Below, piece after piece: positions 45,686 through 55,370 of a DNA stretch of 64,000 nt. Within the stretch, counting starts at the first letter, position 1; the number at the start of each line of letters is the position of its first letter. A program made the position numbers and the translations under genes. Location: NCBI GenBank assembly GCA_021740385.1, contig JAIOZY010000012.1, positions 1 through 64,000 of the forward strand. The letters are read 5' to 3'. Source of the stretch: Prolixibacteraceae bacterium. Its GTDB lineage: Bacteria > Bacteroidota > Bacteroidia > Bacteroidales > Prolixibacteraceae. The notes beneath the pieces were generated by a model. That model was given only the letters and a program-made list of their open reading frames with translations, searched no databases and was not told the origin of the DNA.

Positions 45686-45727
45686 GCAAACACAACCCGG
45701 GGCATTTGTTTCGGGTTTTGTTTTTGC
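45686..45727 (+). terminator. Intrinsic terminator after leuB
   Basis: GCAAACACAACCCG (45686-45699) pairs with CGGGTTTTGTTTTTGC (45712-45727) across a GGGCATTTGTTT loop, with Ts inside the right arm. Confidence 0.7.
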
Positions 45728-45902
45728 AATCGAGCCTTTCGAACAATCAGTTTTGTTAATTGAACCTACCTTTACTTTCAAAATGAAGCCGTTTACTAAA
45801 AAAAGACGAACATTCATAAAAAAATTTTGCCTGTTTGTAAAAAATACTCGATTTTCACAAAGCTTTTAAAACGGGTATTTACATTATATAAAAAGAAACA
45901 CA

Positions 45903-47222
45903 ATGCAGCAGGAAGGGTTCTTAAAAAACAAACTTAATCAGACCAAAGACATGGTGTTGAGCCGTGTACTTATAGTAATACTGTTTGTGATGACTTTTGG
46001 CATCACATTTTCGTTATTGCGAATAACACAAACCGGTTTCAGGATTAATTATGCAATACAGATATTCCTGGCAATGGTTATGGTTTTTCTGTATGTGTTC
46101 AGGAACAGGCTGGCAACAAAAACAAAAGGCCTGATTTTCGTAACCAGCTTATACCTTCTGGCTTTAAGCGGAATCCTTTCTTTTGGGCTATATGCATTTG
46201 GTTGGGCTTACTTTATTCCGGCTGCTGCTATTGCTTTTCTCTATTTTAATAAACAGACCGCCTGGCTCATGTCTGTTGGAAGCCTGGCCACGTTGCTCAT
46301 TATCGGGTTTTTGTTTAACCGGGGAATACTGAATTTTAACCCTGAAAACAACAACTACATGCAATCTCCCGCCCAGTGGCTGAACATGATCATAACCGTA
46401 ACATTAATCGCACTGGTAATTACCATGTTCTGGAACAACATTTTCGGGCTGCTTACCAACACGTTTACCCATATCAACTACCAGCAGGAAGACATGAAAA
46501 AACTGAACAAGGAACTGATTGAGGCACGCGACAAAGCCCTTGAATCGGACAGGCTGAAATCATCGTTTCTGGCCAACATCAGTCATGAAATACGCACACC
46601 GCTAAACATCATTATCGGGTACAGCGACATGCTCGCGCAAACAGAAAACACTCGGGAAAGACATGAATTCCATAAGGTTATTAAAGACAACAGCAATGTT
46701 ATGCTCAAAATGGTGAACGACATTGTCGATTTCTCGAAAATTGAAACCAAAAACCTTTCACTGAACAAAACAACGTTTAATTGTGCCGAAGTTATTGAAA
46801 CGGTCATCAAAGATTTAAAATTACGGATACCGAACGAGGTAAATCTTGAAGTTGAAACGCACGACCTTACAATCGAAACAGACAAAGACAGGTTTTTTCA
46901 AATTGCCTATAACCTGGCTGATAATGCACTGAAATTTACCCCTTCCGGAGAAGTTAAAATACAACTCAGCCAAAACAGCGACAAAATCCATCTCAAGGTT
47001 ACCGACTCGGGGATTGGCATACCGGCTACTGAACATGAAAAGATTTTCGACCGCTTTTACAAAGTCGATCAGTTTACCCAGGGTGCCGGCCTTGGCTTAT
47101 GCCTTGGCAAATCGATAGCCAACCTGATGGGGGGTGATATTGTAATGGAATCGGCCCCGGGAAAAGGCTCGGTTTTCGAATTTTTTGTTCCCGCTACAAA
47201 CAACAATATGGCTAAAAATTGA
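45903..47222 (+). CDS. Membrane sensor histidine kinase
   Basis: 439 residues. About six membrane segments in the first 190 residues (VLIVILFVMTFGITFSLLRI, QIFLAMVMVFLYVF, GLIFVTSLYLLALSGILSFGLY and others), with no large periplasmic loop. HisKA: SSFLANISHEIRTPLNIIIGYSD with the phospho-acceptor His. ATPase: NLADNALKFTPSG (N box), DSGIGIPATEHEKIFDRFY (G1/F), GAGLGLCLGKSIANLMGG (G2). It has no receiver domain and no partner gene on the same strand. Its last 11 bp overlap the end of the convergent LytTR regulator gene. Confidence 0.9.
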   Translation: MQQEGFLKNKLNQTKDMVLSRVLIVILFVMTFGITFSLLRITQTGFRINYAIQIFLAMVMVFLYVFRNRLATKTKGLIFVTSLYLLALSGILSFGLYAFGWAYFIPAAAIAFLYFNKQTAWLMSVGSLATLLIIGFLFNRGILNFNPENNNYMQSPAQWLNMIITVTLIALVITMFWNNIFGLLTNTFTHINYQQEDMKKLNKELIEARDKALESDRLKSSFLANISHEIRTPLNIIIGYSDMLAQTENTRERHEFHKVIKDNSNVMLKMVNDIVDFSKIETKNLSLNKTTFNCAEVIETVIKDLKLRIPNEVNLEVETHDLTIETDKDRFFQIAYNLADNALKFTPSGEVKIQLSQNSDKIHLKVTDSGIGIPATEHEKIFDRFYKVDQFTQGAGLGLCLGKSIANLMGGDIVMESAPGKGSVFEFFVPATNNNMAKN

Positions 47223-47964
47223 GCACGCCTTTTAGGTTTTTGTAACCGGTTTTGCTCACTTTCAGCTTTGTATGGTCGTTCTTCAAAATTACAATGTGCG
47301 ATTCTTTTTCGTATTGTTGAATTTCGGCAATTTCTTCAACCTTAACTATGTATGAGCGATGAATACGTATAAATTCGGAAGGGTTCAGGTGGTTTTCAAA
47401 AAACTTCATGGTTTTTTGCTTAATAAAACGCCTTTCTTTCGTATATATCATCACATAATCGTCGAGTGATTCGAAATAACGGATTTGCTGCACCGGAATA
47501 ATGTGTATTTTGCTTTTGTCTTTCACCACAACCCGTTCTATATAATCGGTTTCGGGGGCTTCGGTAAGTTTATCAATGGGCGCATCACCCCCTTTGTTGC
47601 CTTTTATTTTTTCAATGGCCCTGTCGAGTGCAACAAAAAGCCTGTCCTTCGGAAAAGGTTTTAACAAATAATCGATGGCATGTTGCTCAAAAGCTTTAAT
47701 GGCAAACTGGTTATAGGCCGTGGTAAAAATAATCTCGGGCCGGTATTCCAACAATTCAAGCATTTCAAAACCGGTTAGCTTTGGCATTTGAACATCGAGA
47801 AAAACAAGGTCGGGTTTCATATCGTTTATGGCCTTCAAGCCGTCGAAACCGTTTTCACACTCCTGTATAACCTCAACCTGTTCGTTATCTTTCAAATAGC
47901 TTCGAAGCAAATTGCGGGCCATCAGTTCATCATCAATAATTATTGCCCTGATCTTTTCACTCAT
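47212..47964 (-). CDS. LytTR-family response regulator
   Basis: 250 residues. The receiver domain (AIIIDDELMARNLLRSYL, phospho-acceptor Asp57 in PDLVFLDVQMP, IIFTTAYNQFAIKAFEQHAIDYLLKPF) is followed by a LytTR DNA-binding domain (IQQIRYFESLDDYVMIYTKERRF, FIRIHRSYIVKVEEI). It is the usual partner of the LytS-type kinase, whose stop is 2 bp upstream. Its 3' end overlaps the convergent kinase at 45903. Confidence 0.93.
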   Translation of the reverse strand: MSEKIRAIIIDDELMARNLLRSYLKDNEQVEVIQECENGFDGLKAINDMKPDLVFLDVQMPKLTGFEMLELLEYRPEIIFTTAYNQFAIKAFEQHAIDYLLKPFPKDRLFVALDRAIEKIKGNKGGDAPIDKLTEAPETDYIERVVVKDKSKIHIIPVQQIRYFESLDDYVMIYTKERRFIKQKTMKFFENHLNPSEFIRIHRSYIVKVEEIAEIQQYEKESHIVILKNDHTKLKVSKTGYKNLKGVLNF

Positions 47965-47966
47965 AA

Positions 47967-49013
47967 TTAATTGTTTTGCGGTATTTTCAAAGTTACAGTA
48001 AATATCTGGTTTTCATTTTTAACTGTCAATAATGTTGCATCGCCGTATACCAACCCCAGGCGCTGGCGTATGTTTATTAAACCAATACCCTCGCCTTTTT
48101 TCGAAATTGAATCGGGGTCGTAATTGTTGGTTACTGTAAATATCAGCATTTTATCAATTCGTCGGGCCGTTGTATTTATGGTTACCTGTTGTGTGGTTTC
48201 ATAAACACCGTATTTTATGGCATTTTCATAAATGGGCTGCAAAATCATGTTGGGGATCATGCACCCCGAACAGTCTGTAGTATCGAAAATGGTTTGAAGC
48301 TTTTCGCCAAAACGTACTTTTTCAATTTCGAGGTACAGTTTGATGTGCTCAATTTCCTGCGAAAGCGACACCAACTGGTTCTCTTTGTGTTTAAGCGAGT
48401 ACCTTAAAAAAGTTGAGAGTTTAATGACCATGTCCTGTGCTTTTTCGGGTTCGGCTATGGTCAAATACGAAACCGAATTGAGGCTGTTGAAAAGAAAATG
48501 GGGATTGATTTGAGATTTGAGTTCGTTCAGTTGTGTTTGTGTTACCAACTCCCTCAGTTTCGATTCCTCTTTCGATTTATCTTTCAAACGGTCGTAATAA
48601 AAAAACATGTAGTAAAACAGGGCAATAAGGATATAAATGAGCACCCCCAGCCCTGCCTTTCCGGGCATAACCAGTTTCATGTGGGCTTTAACAGCCTCCT
48701 GGTTAAAAAGGGCCACATCAATTTGATTGGTCACCCACATCCAGAAAGAAAGAATGAACAACATGGCAAACAAGTGATACATAACGATGTACAACTGGCT
48801 TTTTTTCTCGTTGTGCCCGCTGGTAACAACATACCAAATCCCCAATCCCAACATGGAATAAATGATATTCGAAATAATTACATCGACCAATGCAATTGAC
48901 ATATCGGCTTCAAAAACCCGCAAATCGAGAAAAAACTGGACCATCGATAAAATGATCCAGAATACATAATACCATATTAAAAATAACGGGTTTTTAAAAA
49001 GCGGATGGTTCAT
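47967..49013 (-). CDS. LytS-type sensor histidine kinase
   Basis: 348 residues. Four membrane segments (PLFLIWYYVFWIILSMVQFF, IALVDVIISNIIYSMLGLGIWYVV, HLFAMLFILSFWMWV, LGVLIYILIALFYYMFFYY), then the His_kinase motif LNELKSQINPHFLFNSLNSVSYL, and the ATPase box ILQPIYENAIKYGVY with GEGIGLINIRQRL. It signals to the LytTR regulator encoded just downstream. Confidence 0.92.
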   Translation of the reverse strand: MNHPLFKNPLFLIWYYVFWIILSMVQFFLDLRVFEADMSIALVDVIISNIIYSMLGLGIWYVVTSGHNEKKSQLYIVMYHLFAMLFILSFWMWVTNQIDVALFNQEAVKAHMKLVMPGKAGLGVLIYILIALFYYMFFYYDRLKDKSKEESKLRELVTQTQLNELKSQINPHFLFNSLNSVSYLTIAEPEKAQDMVIKLSTFLRYSLKHKENQLVSLSQEIEHIKLYLEIEKVRFGEKLQTIFDTTDCSGCMIPNMILQPIYENAIKYGVYETTQQVTINTTARRIDKMLIFTVTNNYDPDSISKKGEGIGLINIRQRLGLVYGDATLLTVKNENQIFTVTLKIPQNN

Positions 49014-49025
49014 CGATTTTCAGCT

Positions 49026-49829
49026 TTAATGTGCTTTATTGAAATTTTTAACTTCTGTTCCGCCAAATATACAAACCCCCGTTAAGACAATCGTCTTCGA
49101 CGGGTTTGGTGAGTAGGAAGGATCCTTGATCCGCACATCGCTGTACCCGCCAAATATGGTCGTAATCTTGTTCAGCACGGTCCAATCGTTGGGTACTTTA
49201 ATACCGTTGGCCCCGAAAAGGGCTGTTACTTCAACGGTACACCCCTGTGGCGATATTTCGCACTGGCGCAAATCGATTTCGGTCCCGCCAAAAATGGATG
49301 TCGACCTTCCCCCCAGAAGGTTTTTGGTTGCCATGTTGATCTCACGCCCGCCAAAAATCACGAACTCGTCAAAGTAATCGTTCCCAACATAATTTGTTGA
49401 ACTACTGCCAAAACCCGTTGTCCCCGAATCGCCCGAGGAACCCGAGTAAGCTCCCCCTTCACCTGTTTTGCGGTTATGTGCGTGTGGCGGATGCGGTATT
49501 TTGCGCGGGCGTTTACCAAAAATTACAGTAAGCCCAACCAGCAAAATAATTGCAGGCCAGAAAAAACGTCTGATCTGGTCGTAATCTTCAAAAATATCCG
49601 GAATCATAAAAAAGGCACCAATGCCCATAACAATAATACCGGCCCCCCTGTTACCGCTAAAGAATACGAAAGCGCCAATGGCTACCAACAACATCTTCCA
49701 CGATAGCAGAAAGTCATAAATTTGCCAATCAAGAATACCCGCACGGTACAAAATCATCACCAACCCAATCAACAACAAAATAAACCCAATGAAAAACCTG
49801 CGTCCTGATCCAAATTGTTTTTTATCCAT
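49026..49829 (-). CDS. LiaF-like membrane protein (DUF5668 plus C-terminal beta domain)
   Basis: 267 residues. Four N-terminal helices (FFIGFILLLIGLVMILYRAGIL, WKMLLVAIGAFVFFSG, GIIVMGIGAFFMIP, WPAIILLVGLTVIFG) correspond to DUF5668. A Gly/Ser linker follows, then repeated strands EFVIFGGREINMA, STSIFGGTEIDLR, TALFGANGIKVP, TTIFGGYSDVRI and GVCIFGGTEVKN, the LiaF-like fold. In Firmicutes LiaF modulates a cell-envelope stress kinase; here it is the first gene of an operon with a LytS/LytTR pair, which suggests the same kind of role. Confidence 0.85.
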   Translation of the reverse strand: MDKKQFGSGRRFFIGFILLLIGLVMILYRAGILDWQIYDFLLSWKMLLVAIGAFVFFSGNRGAGIIVMGIGAFFMIPDIFEDYDQIRRFFWPAIILLVGLTVIFGKRPRKIPHPPHAHNRKTGEGGAYSGSSGDSGTTGFGSSSTNYVGNDYFDEFVIFGGREINMATKNLLGGRSTSIFGGTEIDLRQCEISPQGCTVEVTALFGANGIKVPNDWTVLNKITTIFGGYSDVRIKDPSYSPNPSKTIVLTGVCIFGGTEVKNFNKAH

Positions 49830-50138
49830 AATTATAAAAAATTAATACGGTTCAAAAATAGACCGTAATTTTATAGTATCCGCCTGAACTTCGATAAAGG
49901 AGTGGTTTTTATCGGTAAAATGGGAACAAAACGGTTTTTTGATTGAAAATTGCACCCAGTCACGTCTTTCAAGTATCCTTGCATTGCTTTAAAATTAACA
50001 TTTCAGATATAAATGATGCCATAATAAACCCGAAAAAACAACAATTCTTTTTGACTTCAAAATATTGTATTTCTTTTTTTTTCGCACTCCCCGTGAATCT
50101 TGTATCTTTAGGCCAAATTAGTAAATCAATAAAACATC

Positions 50139-51317
50139 ATGGCTAAAACAGCATTAATTACAGGTATCACCGGACAAGACGGCGGGTACCTGGCCGAATA
50201 CCTGTTAAAAAAAGGGTACACCGTACACGGGATCAAAAGGAGAGCATCGCTTTTCAACACCGATCGCATTGACCACCTCTACCAGGACCCACATGTTGAA
50301 AACCGAAGTCTTATTTTGCATTATGGCGACATGACAGACAGCATGAACCTCACGCGCATCATTCAGGAGACCCAGCCTGACGAGATCTATAACCTTGCTG
50401 CAATGAGCCATGTGAAGGTAAGCTTCGAAACACCCGAGTACACAGCAAATGCCGACGGAATTGGCACATTGCGTATCCTCGAAGCGGTAAGGTTGCTGGG
50501 GCTTACCAACAGAACCAGGATATACCAGGCAAGCACATCGGAGTTGTACGGCATGGTACAGGAGGTACCACAAAGCGAAAAAACGCCCTTTTACCCCCGT
50601 TCGCCCTACGCGGTAGCCAAACTTTATGCCTACTGGATTACCGTGAATTACCGCGAAGCATACGGTATACATGCCAGCAACGGCATACTGTTTAACCACG
50701 AAAGCCCGCAACGGGGCGAAACGTTTGTAACCCGTAAAATAACCAGGGCCCTGTCGAAAATTTCACTCGGGTTGCAGGAAAAAGTATACATGGGAAACCT
50801 CTCGAGTAAACGCGACTGGGGCCACGCAAAAGACTACATCAGGGCCATGTACCTCATCCTTCAGCAGGATAAACCCGACGACTATGTTATTGCAACGGGC
50901 ATCACAACCACCATCCGCGATTTTATAAAAATGGCAGCCGCCGAAATTGGCCTCGAAATTACTTTTACCGGCAAAGGCGTAAATGAACAAGGCTTCCTAA
51001 CCCGTATTGATGAAAAAGTTTTTGTTGAAAAAGTGGGTGAAAAATACCTGCCTCAATTAAAAAAACGTATCAGTATTAATGACCAGAAAGATGGCCGGGA
51101 GGGAGCAATTGTTGGTGTCGACCCACGCTATTTCCGCCCTACCGAAGTTGATTTACTGATTGGCGACCCTACAAAATCGAATACAGTTTTAGGCTGGAAG
51201 CCAGAATACGACCTTAAGGCCCTGATTGCCGACATGATGGAATCGGACATTAAGCTCATGCAGAAGGAAAGTTATTTACGCGATGGAGGGTATGAAATTA
51301 TGAACTATTTTGAGTAG
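50139..51317 (+). CDS. gmd: GDP-mannose 4,6-dehydratase
   Basis: 392 residues. NADP-binding [22 protein letters not shown], catalytic TSELYG and YxxxK in [12 protein letters not shown], and [19 protein letters not shown] are Gmd hallmarks. It makes GDP-4-keto-6-deoxymannose, the precursor of GDP-fucose. The GDP-fucose synthase is encoded two genes downstream. About 20 residues ([20 protein letters not shown]) look like a lineage-specific insertion near residue 300. Confidence 0.95.
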   Translation: MAKTALITGITGQDGGYLAEYLLKKGYTVHGIKRRASLFNTDRIDHLYQDPHVENRSLILHYGDMTDSMNLTRIIQETQPDEIYNLAAMSHVKVSFETPEYTANADGIGTLRILEAVRLLGLTNRTRIYQASTSELYGMVQEVPQSEKTPFYPRSPYAVAKLYAYWITVNYREAYGIHASNGILFNHESPQRGETFVTRKITRALSKISLGLQEKVYMGNLSSKRDWGHAKDYIRAMYLILQQDKPDDYVIATGITTTIRDFIKMAAAEIGLEITFTGKGVNEQGFLTRIDEKVFVEKVGEKYLPQLKKRISINDQKDGREGAIVGVDPRYFRPTEVDLLIGDPTKSNTVLGWKPEYDLKALIADMMESDIKLMQKESYLRDGGYEIMNYFE

Positions 51318-51320
51318 ACG

Positions 51321-51371
51321 GTGTGAGAGTGAATGAGAGAGTGTGAAAGTGAGAAGGTGAGAGGGTGAGAA
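51321..51371. repeat. GTGAGA-type low-complexity repeat
   Basis: Imperfect iterations of GTGAGAG/GTGAAAG/GAATGAGAG directly after the gmd stop codon. Similar filler occurs elsewhere in the window. The rest of the ~180 bp spacer shows nothing else. Confidence 0.6.
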
Positions 51372-51501
51372 TAGACTTTTTAGTACCCACAATCTAAGTG
51401 CCCGTAATTGCAAAAACTTTGTGTTAACATAAATAAGTTTTATGGAAAAAATCAAGTCTCATTGACCAAAACCCCGGCGTTCAGAAACAAATAAATTTTC
51501 A

Positions 51502-52680
51502 ATGGCAATGAACAAAACAGACAACAATAAAAAGCGTGTATTCGTATCGGGATGTTACGATTTACTTCACTCGGGACATGTAGCTTTTTTCAAAGAAGCT
51601 TCCCGTTTTGGCGATTTATATGTTGGCATTGGCTCCGATTCAACCATTGAAGAACTTAAGGGCCGAAAAACCATTAACAGCGAACAGGAGAGGCTGTACA
51701 TGGTTGGTGCCATTAAATACGTTAAAGAAGCCTTCATAAATTCGGGTAGTGGCATTATGGACTTCGAAAACGAATTAAAAAAATTGAAGCCCGATTATTT
51801 TATCGTAAACGAAGATGGGTACTCACCGGCAAAAAAGCAACTGTGCGAAGAATATGGCATTGTATTAAAAGTGCTCGAACGCATCCCCGATGCCGGTCTG
51901 CCTGCACGTTCAACCACAGCCATCCGCTCGTCCGACAATTGCACACTCCCCTACCGGATTGATCTGGCCGGTACCTGGATCGACCAGCCCTATGTTTCGA
52001 AATACCACCCGGGCTGGGCCATTACCCTATCGCTCGAACCCGTTGTGGAGTATAACGAACGTTGCGGCATGAGCACCTCAACCCGTAACGCGGCAAAAAA
52101 AATATGGCCCTACTTTTTACCCCTCGAAAGGCCGGAAAAACTGGCCGAAATTCTTTTCAAATTTGAAAACACCCCCGGGTCAAAACTCATATCGGGCGCA
52201 CAGGACGCCATTGGCATTTGCATGCCCGGCCTGGTGCGCCACTATTACGATAATGCTTACTGGCCGCTTAAATTTGAATCAATCCACGATAACAACATAC
52301 TCAACTGGCTCGAAGACCACCTGTACATGGTGCTGCTTTGGCCACGCGAAGAGGGACTCGACCTGCTAAAAACAACACACATCAACACCCAAAATGTAAA
52401 AAAACTGGCAACTGCAGCCGAAAATGCCTGGCAGTCAATACGCAAAAAAGACCTGCATGCATTTGCAAAAGCTTTTCTCGATTCGTTCAATGCCCAAACA
52501 ACCATGTTCCCGGCCATGATAAACAAAGAAATTAAAAAAGTAATTGACAGCTACAAAAAAGACGCATTAGCCTGGAAACTGGCTGGTGCAGGCGGTGGAG
52601 GCTATTTAATACTGGTTTCCGAAAAACCTGTAAAAGGTGCCATGCGCATTAAAATACGACGTAAAGAATCGGGGATTTAA
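51502..52680 (+). CDS. Nucleotidyltransferase fused to degenerate GHMP kinase-like domain
   Basis: 392 residues. Residues ~10-140 are a cytidylyltransferase-like domain (FVSGCYDLLHSGHVAFFKEAS with the HxGH motif; INSEQERLYMVGAIKYV). The rest is GHMP-kinase-like: TLPYRIDLAGTWIDQPYVSKYHPG matches motif 1, and AWKLAGAGGGGYLILV matches motif 3. The central ATP-binding motif 2 (P-x-x-x-G-L-x-S-S-A) is absent; CGMSTSTRNAAKKIWP stands in its place, so kinase activity is doubtful. Position between gmd and fcl implies a role in activated sugar supply, perhaps fucose or a heptose-like donor. The exact substrate is unknown. Confidence 0.75.
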   Translation: MAMNKTDNNKKRVFVSGCYDLLHSGHVAFFKEASRFGDLYVGIGSDSTIEELKGRKTINSEQERLYMVGAIKYVKEAFINSGSGIMDFENELKKLKPDYFIVNEDGYSPAKKQLCEEYGIVLKVLERIPDAGLPARSTTAIRSSDNCTLPYRIDLAGTWIDQPYVSKYHPGWAITLSLEPVVEYNERCGMSTSTRNAAKKIWPYFLPLERPEKLAEILFKFENTPGSKLISGAQDAIGICMPGLVRHYYDNAYWPLKFESIHDNNILNWLEDHLYMVLLWPREEGLDLLKTTHINTQNVKKLATAAENAWQSIRKKDLHAFAKAFLDSFNAQTTMFPAMINKEIKKVIDSYKKDALAWKLAGAGGGGYLILVSEKPVKGAMRIKIRRKESGI

Positions 52681-52731
52681 TTTTATGATTTACTGCACCA
52701 TTAAAATTTAGCAAACAAAAAAACAAATACG

Positions 52732-53853
52732 ATGAAAAAAGATTCAAAAATATACGTTGCCGGCCACCTGGGCCTTGTGGGTTCTGCCATTTGGCAAACA
52801 TTAAAAAACAAAGGATATTCAAACCTGATTGGCCGCTCAATTGACGAACTGGATTTAATGGACCCCCACGCCGTTGCCCGTTTTTTTGAACAAGAAAAGC
52901 CCAAATACGTCTTCCTTGCTGCAGCAAAAGTCGGGGGCATTATTGCCAACAACACCTACCGTGGCCAATTTATTTATGAAAACCTGACGATCCAAAACAA
53001 CGTAATACACCAGGCATACCTTAGCGGTGTAAAAAAACTACTGTTTTTGGGCAGTACCTGCATTTATCCGAAAAAAGCCCCCCAGCCCATGCCCGAAGAC
53101 TGCCTGCTCACCTCGCCGCTTGAATACACCAACGAGCCTTATGCCATTGCAAAAATTGCCGGCATAAAAATGTGCGAAAGCTACAACATTCAATACGGCA
53201 CCAACTTTATAAGTGTTATGCCCACAAACCTTTACGGGCCAAATGACAACTTCAACCTCGAAACATCCCATGTTTTGCCGGCCCTAATACGGAAAATTCA
53301 TTTAGGGAAGTGCCTTGAAAACAACGAGTGGGAACAAATCAGAAAAGATTTAAACAAAAGACCCATAGAAGGGATTGATGGCAATGCCCCAAAAGAAGAT
53401 ATTTTTCAGGTACTTGCAAAATACGGCATCCAAATGTTAGACATTAATGCCTTTACAGGTGTTAAATCGAATGCGCTGGTTGAAATTTGGGGTTCGGGTA
53501 AACCCATGCGCGAATTTCTTTGGAGCGAAGAGATGGCCGATGCCTGCGTTTTTGTAATGGAAAACGTCGATTTTGCGGACACCATTCCGGAAAACGAAGG
53601 ACAAAATGTTGAGGTCCGCAACACACATATCAACATTGGCACCGGCCGTGAAGTAAGTATCAAACAATTAGCGCTCCTGGTAAAAGAAAAAGTTGGTTTC
53701 AGTGGCGAACTCTTTTTTAACACCGAAAAACCCGACGGCACCATGAAAAAATTGACCAATCCGTCAAAAATCCATAAACTCGGGTGGCACCACAAAACCG
53801 AAATAGACGTAGGCATTGAGAAACTATACAAATGGTACATGGATAATCTGTAA
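52732..53853 (+). CDS. fcl: GDP-L-fucose synthase
   Basis: 373 residues. NADP loop VAGHLGLVGSAIWQTLK, KYVFLAAAKVGGI, LFLGSTCIYPKKAPQPMPE (catalytic Ser), YAIAKIAGIKMCESYN (Tyr-x-x-x-Lys) are all present. It epimerises and reduces the product of Gmd to GDP-L-fucose. The chain is about 50 residues longer than E. coli WcaG because of an insertion around residues 205-240 (ENNEWEQIRKDLNKRPIEGI and following). Confidence 0.95.
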   Translation: MKKDSKIYVAGHLGLVGSAIWQTLKNKGYSNLIGRSIDELDLMDPHAVARFFEQEKPKYVFLAAAKVGGIIANNTYRGQFIYENLTIQNNVIHQAYLSGVKKLLFLGSTCIYPKKAPQPMPEDCLLTSPLEYTNEPYAIAKIAGIKMCESYNIQYGTNFISVMPTNLYGPNDNFNLETSHVLPALIRKIHLGKCLENNEWEQIRKDLNKRPIEGIDGNAPKEDIFQVLAKYGIQMLDINAFTGVKSNALVEIWGSGKPMREFLWSEEMADACVFVMENVDFADTIPENEGQNVEVRNTHINIGTGREVSIKQLALLVKEKVGFSGELFFNTEKPDGTMKKLTNPSKIHKLGWHHKTEIDVGIEKLYKWYMDNL

Positions 53854-54217
53854 ACCGATCATTTCACATCATAAATTTTAAATTCATTTTTATCCGGGCT
53901 TCAATTTAACTTCACATTTAATTTCTAATTAGTAATTACAAGAAATCATACTTTTATTGAGGCTTTAATAAGCCCCGAATCTCAATTGTTAGGAGTCCCG
54001 AAGACCATCGGGATGACTAACAAGAAAGATGAGCGTAACGCAGTTATCGGAGTTTTCTTGCAAAGACTAATTAAAAAAATCATCGTTCATACACGAAATA
54101 CAGTGGTTCACCACCAAAAAATCAACGTTCATTAAATAATAACAATCATTTAATTCATAACCTTTACTTTATCATTTAAATGTTTTAGCTTTGCAAAAGT
54201 GATACAGTGAACAACCC
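53854..54217. other. Gene-free spacer with a long interrupted palindrome
   Basis: GTTAG (53988-53992), TCCCGA (53996-54001), TCGGGA (54008-54013) and CTAAC (54017-54021) form one interrupted hairpin. TCCCGA/TCGGGA-type hairpins recur in several spacers of this window. No Ts follow, so it is not a standard terminator. The remainder is AT-rich and contains the wecA-like promoter. Confidence 0.5.
54163..54193 (+). promoter_or_regulatory. Promoter of the WecA-like/Wzi-like genes
   Basis: TAGCTTTG at 54186-54193 is a perfect TAnnTTTG, with TTTA 19 bases upstream. It lies about 25 bp ahead of the start codon at 54218. Confidence 0.65.
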
Positions 54218-55345
54218 ATGGAAAACCTCTTATACTTCATTTTGGTATCGATTATTGCTTTTGCATTTACAGCAATAAGCATCCCGCAAATTGTTAATTT
54301 GGCAAAAGCGAAAGGATTATTCGACAAGCCCGATTCGCGCAAGCTTAATACAAACGTTGTACCTACACTGGGCGGTGTTGCCATTTTCATTGGGTTAACA
54401 CTGGGGATAACCCTTGGAGGTGACGGTTTCCCGTTTTTCGACCTTAAATTCATATTTGCCAGCATATTGGTGACTTTTTTTACCGGCATCAAAGATGACT
54501 TGGTAGGCATTTCGCCCCGGGCAAAAATGATTGCACTCACATTCAGTATTGTGATCCTTGTCTTTTTTGCAAAATTGAGAATTAGTCATTTTTACGGGCT
54601 TTTCGGCTTCAACGAAATTGGAATGATCCCAGGTGTTCTGTTAACCTTTTTCCTGGGAATTGTTATCATCAATTCCATAAATCTCATTGACGGCATTGAC
54701 GGACTGGCTTCTGCCCTTACCATTGAAATCAGCACAGTGCTGGGCATCTGGTTTTCACTGATCGGGTTACCCGAATACGCGCTGATGTCTTTCTCGTTAG
54801 CAGGTAGTTGCCTGGCATTCTTCATGTTCAACGTGTTTGCCAACAAAAACAAAATATTCATGGGCGATACTGGCTCGTTGCTGTTGGGGACCATGATTTT
54901 CATTCTCGCTGTGAAATTCAATGAATTCAATGCAGGCTATACCGGCGATTTTGCCATCAAATCGGTTCCTGCCGTACTTTTTGGCTTTATGGCTTATCCC
55001 CTTTTCGATGTAGCCCGGGTATTCTTCCTGCGGATTTTCATCCTTAAACGTTCGCCCTTTACAGCCGACAAAAACCACATTCACCACAGGCTTTTATTAT
55101 TAGGTTTTAATCACTTACAAGCAACCGCTGCCATATTTGCCACCAATGCTTTATTTATTGCAGGCAGTTTATTGCTTCAAAAATATTTGGGTGTTTTGGC
55201 ACTTGTAGCCATCATTTTTGGTGTGGCTCTCTTGCTATCGTCGCTTCTCGAAATTGTACTTTTGGTGAAAAAAAGCATAAAACCGGATGACAAACACCAG
55301 GCACTGTTTCTCCCCTCAAAACTTATTCATGTCCTCCAACGATAG
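54218..55345 (+). CDS. WecA/TagO-like undecaprenyl-phosphate sugar-phosphate transferase
   Basis: 375 residues and about 11 membrane helices. Family landmarks: DKPDSRKLNTNVVPTLGGVAIFIG, the Asp pair in FTGIKDDLVGISPRAKM, INLIDGIDGLASAL, FMGDTGSLLLG, and the cytosolic FTADKNHIHHRLLLLGF. It loads a sugar-1-phosphate (often GlcNAc-1-P) on undecaprenyl phosphate to begin surface polysaccharide synthesis. Neighbouring GDP-fucose genes and the Wzi-like gene fit that role. Its 3' end overlaps possible alternative starts of the next gene. Confidence 0.92.
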   Translation: MENLLYFILVSIIAFAFTAISIPQIVNLAKAKGLFDKPDSRKLNTNVVPTLGGVAIFIGLTLGITLGGDGFPFFDLKFIFASILVTFFTGIKDDLVGISPRAKMIALTFSIVILVFFAKLRISHFYGLFGFNEIGMIPGVLLTFFLGIVIINSINLIDGIDGLASALTIEISTVLGIWFSLIGLPEYALMSFSLAGSCLAFFMFNVFANKNKIFMGDTGSLLLGTMIFILAVKFNEFNAGYTGDFAIKSVPAVLFGFMAYPLFDVARVFFLRIFILKRSPFTADKNHIHHRLLLLGFNHLQATAAIFATNALFIAGSLLLQKYLGVLALVAIIFGVALLLSSLLEIVLLVKKSIKPDDKHQALFLPSKLIHVLQR

Positions 55346-55370
55346 GTCTTTTAAAAGAAGAAGATTAAAC

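Noticed and set aside
45684-45869. 61-residue frame between leuB and the histidine kinase
   Set aside because: It overlaps the leuB terminator hairpin, its translation is Phe/Lys-rich without domain features, and it has no start signal.
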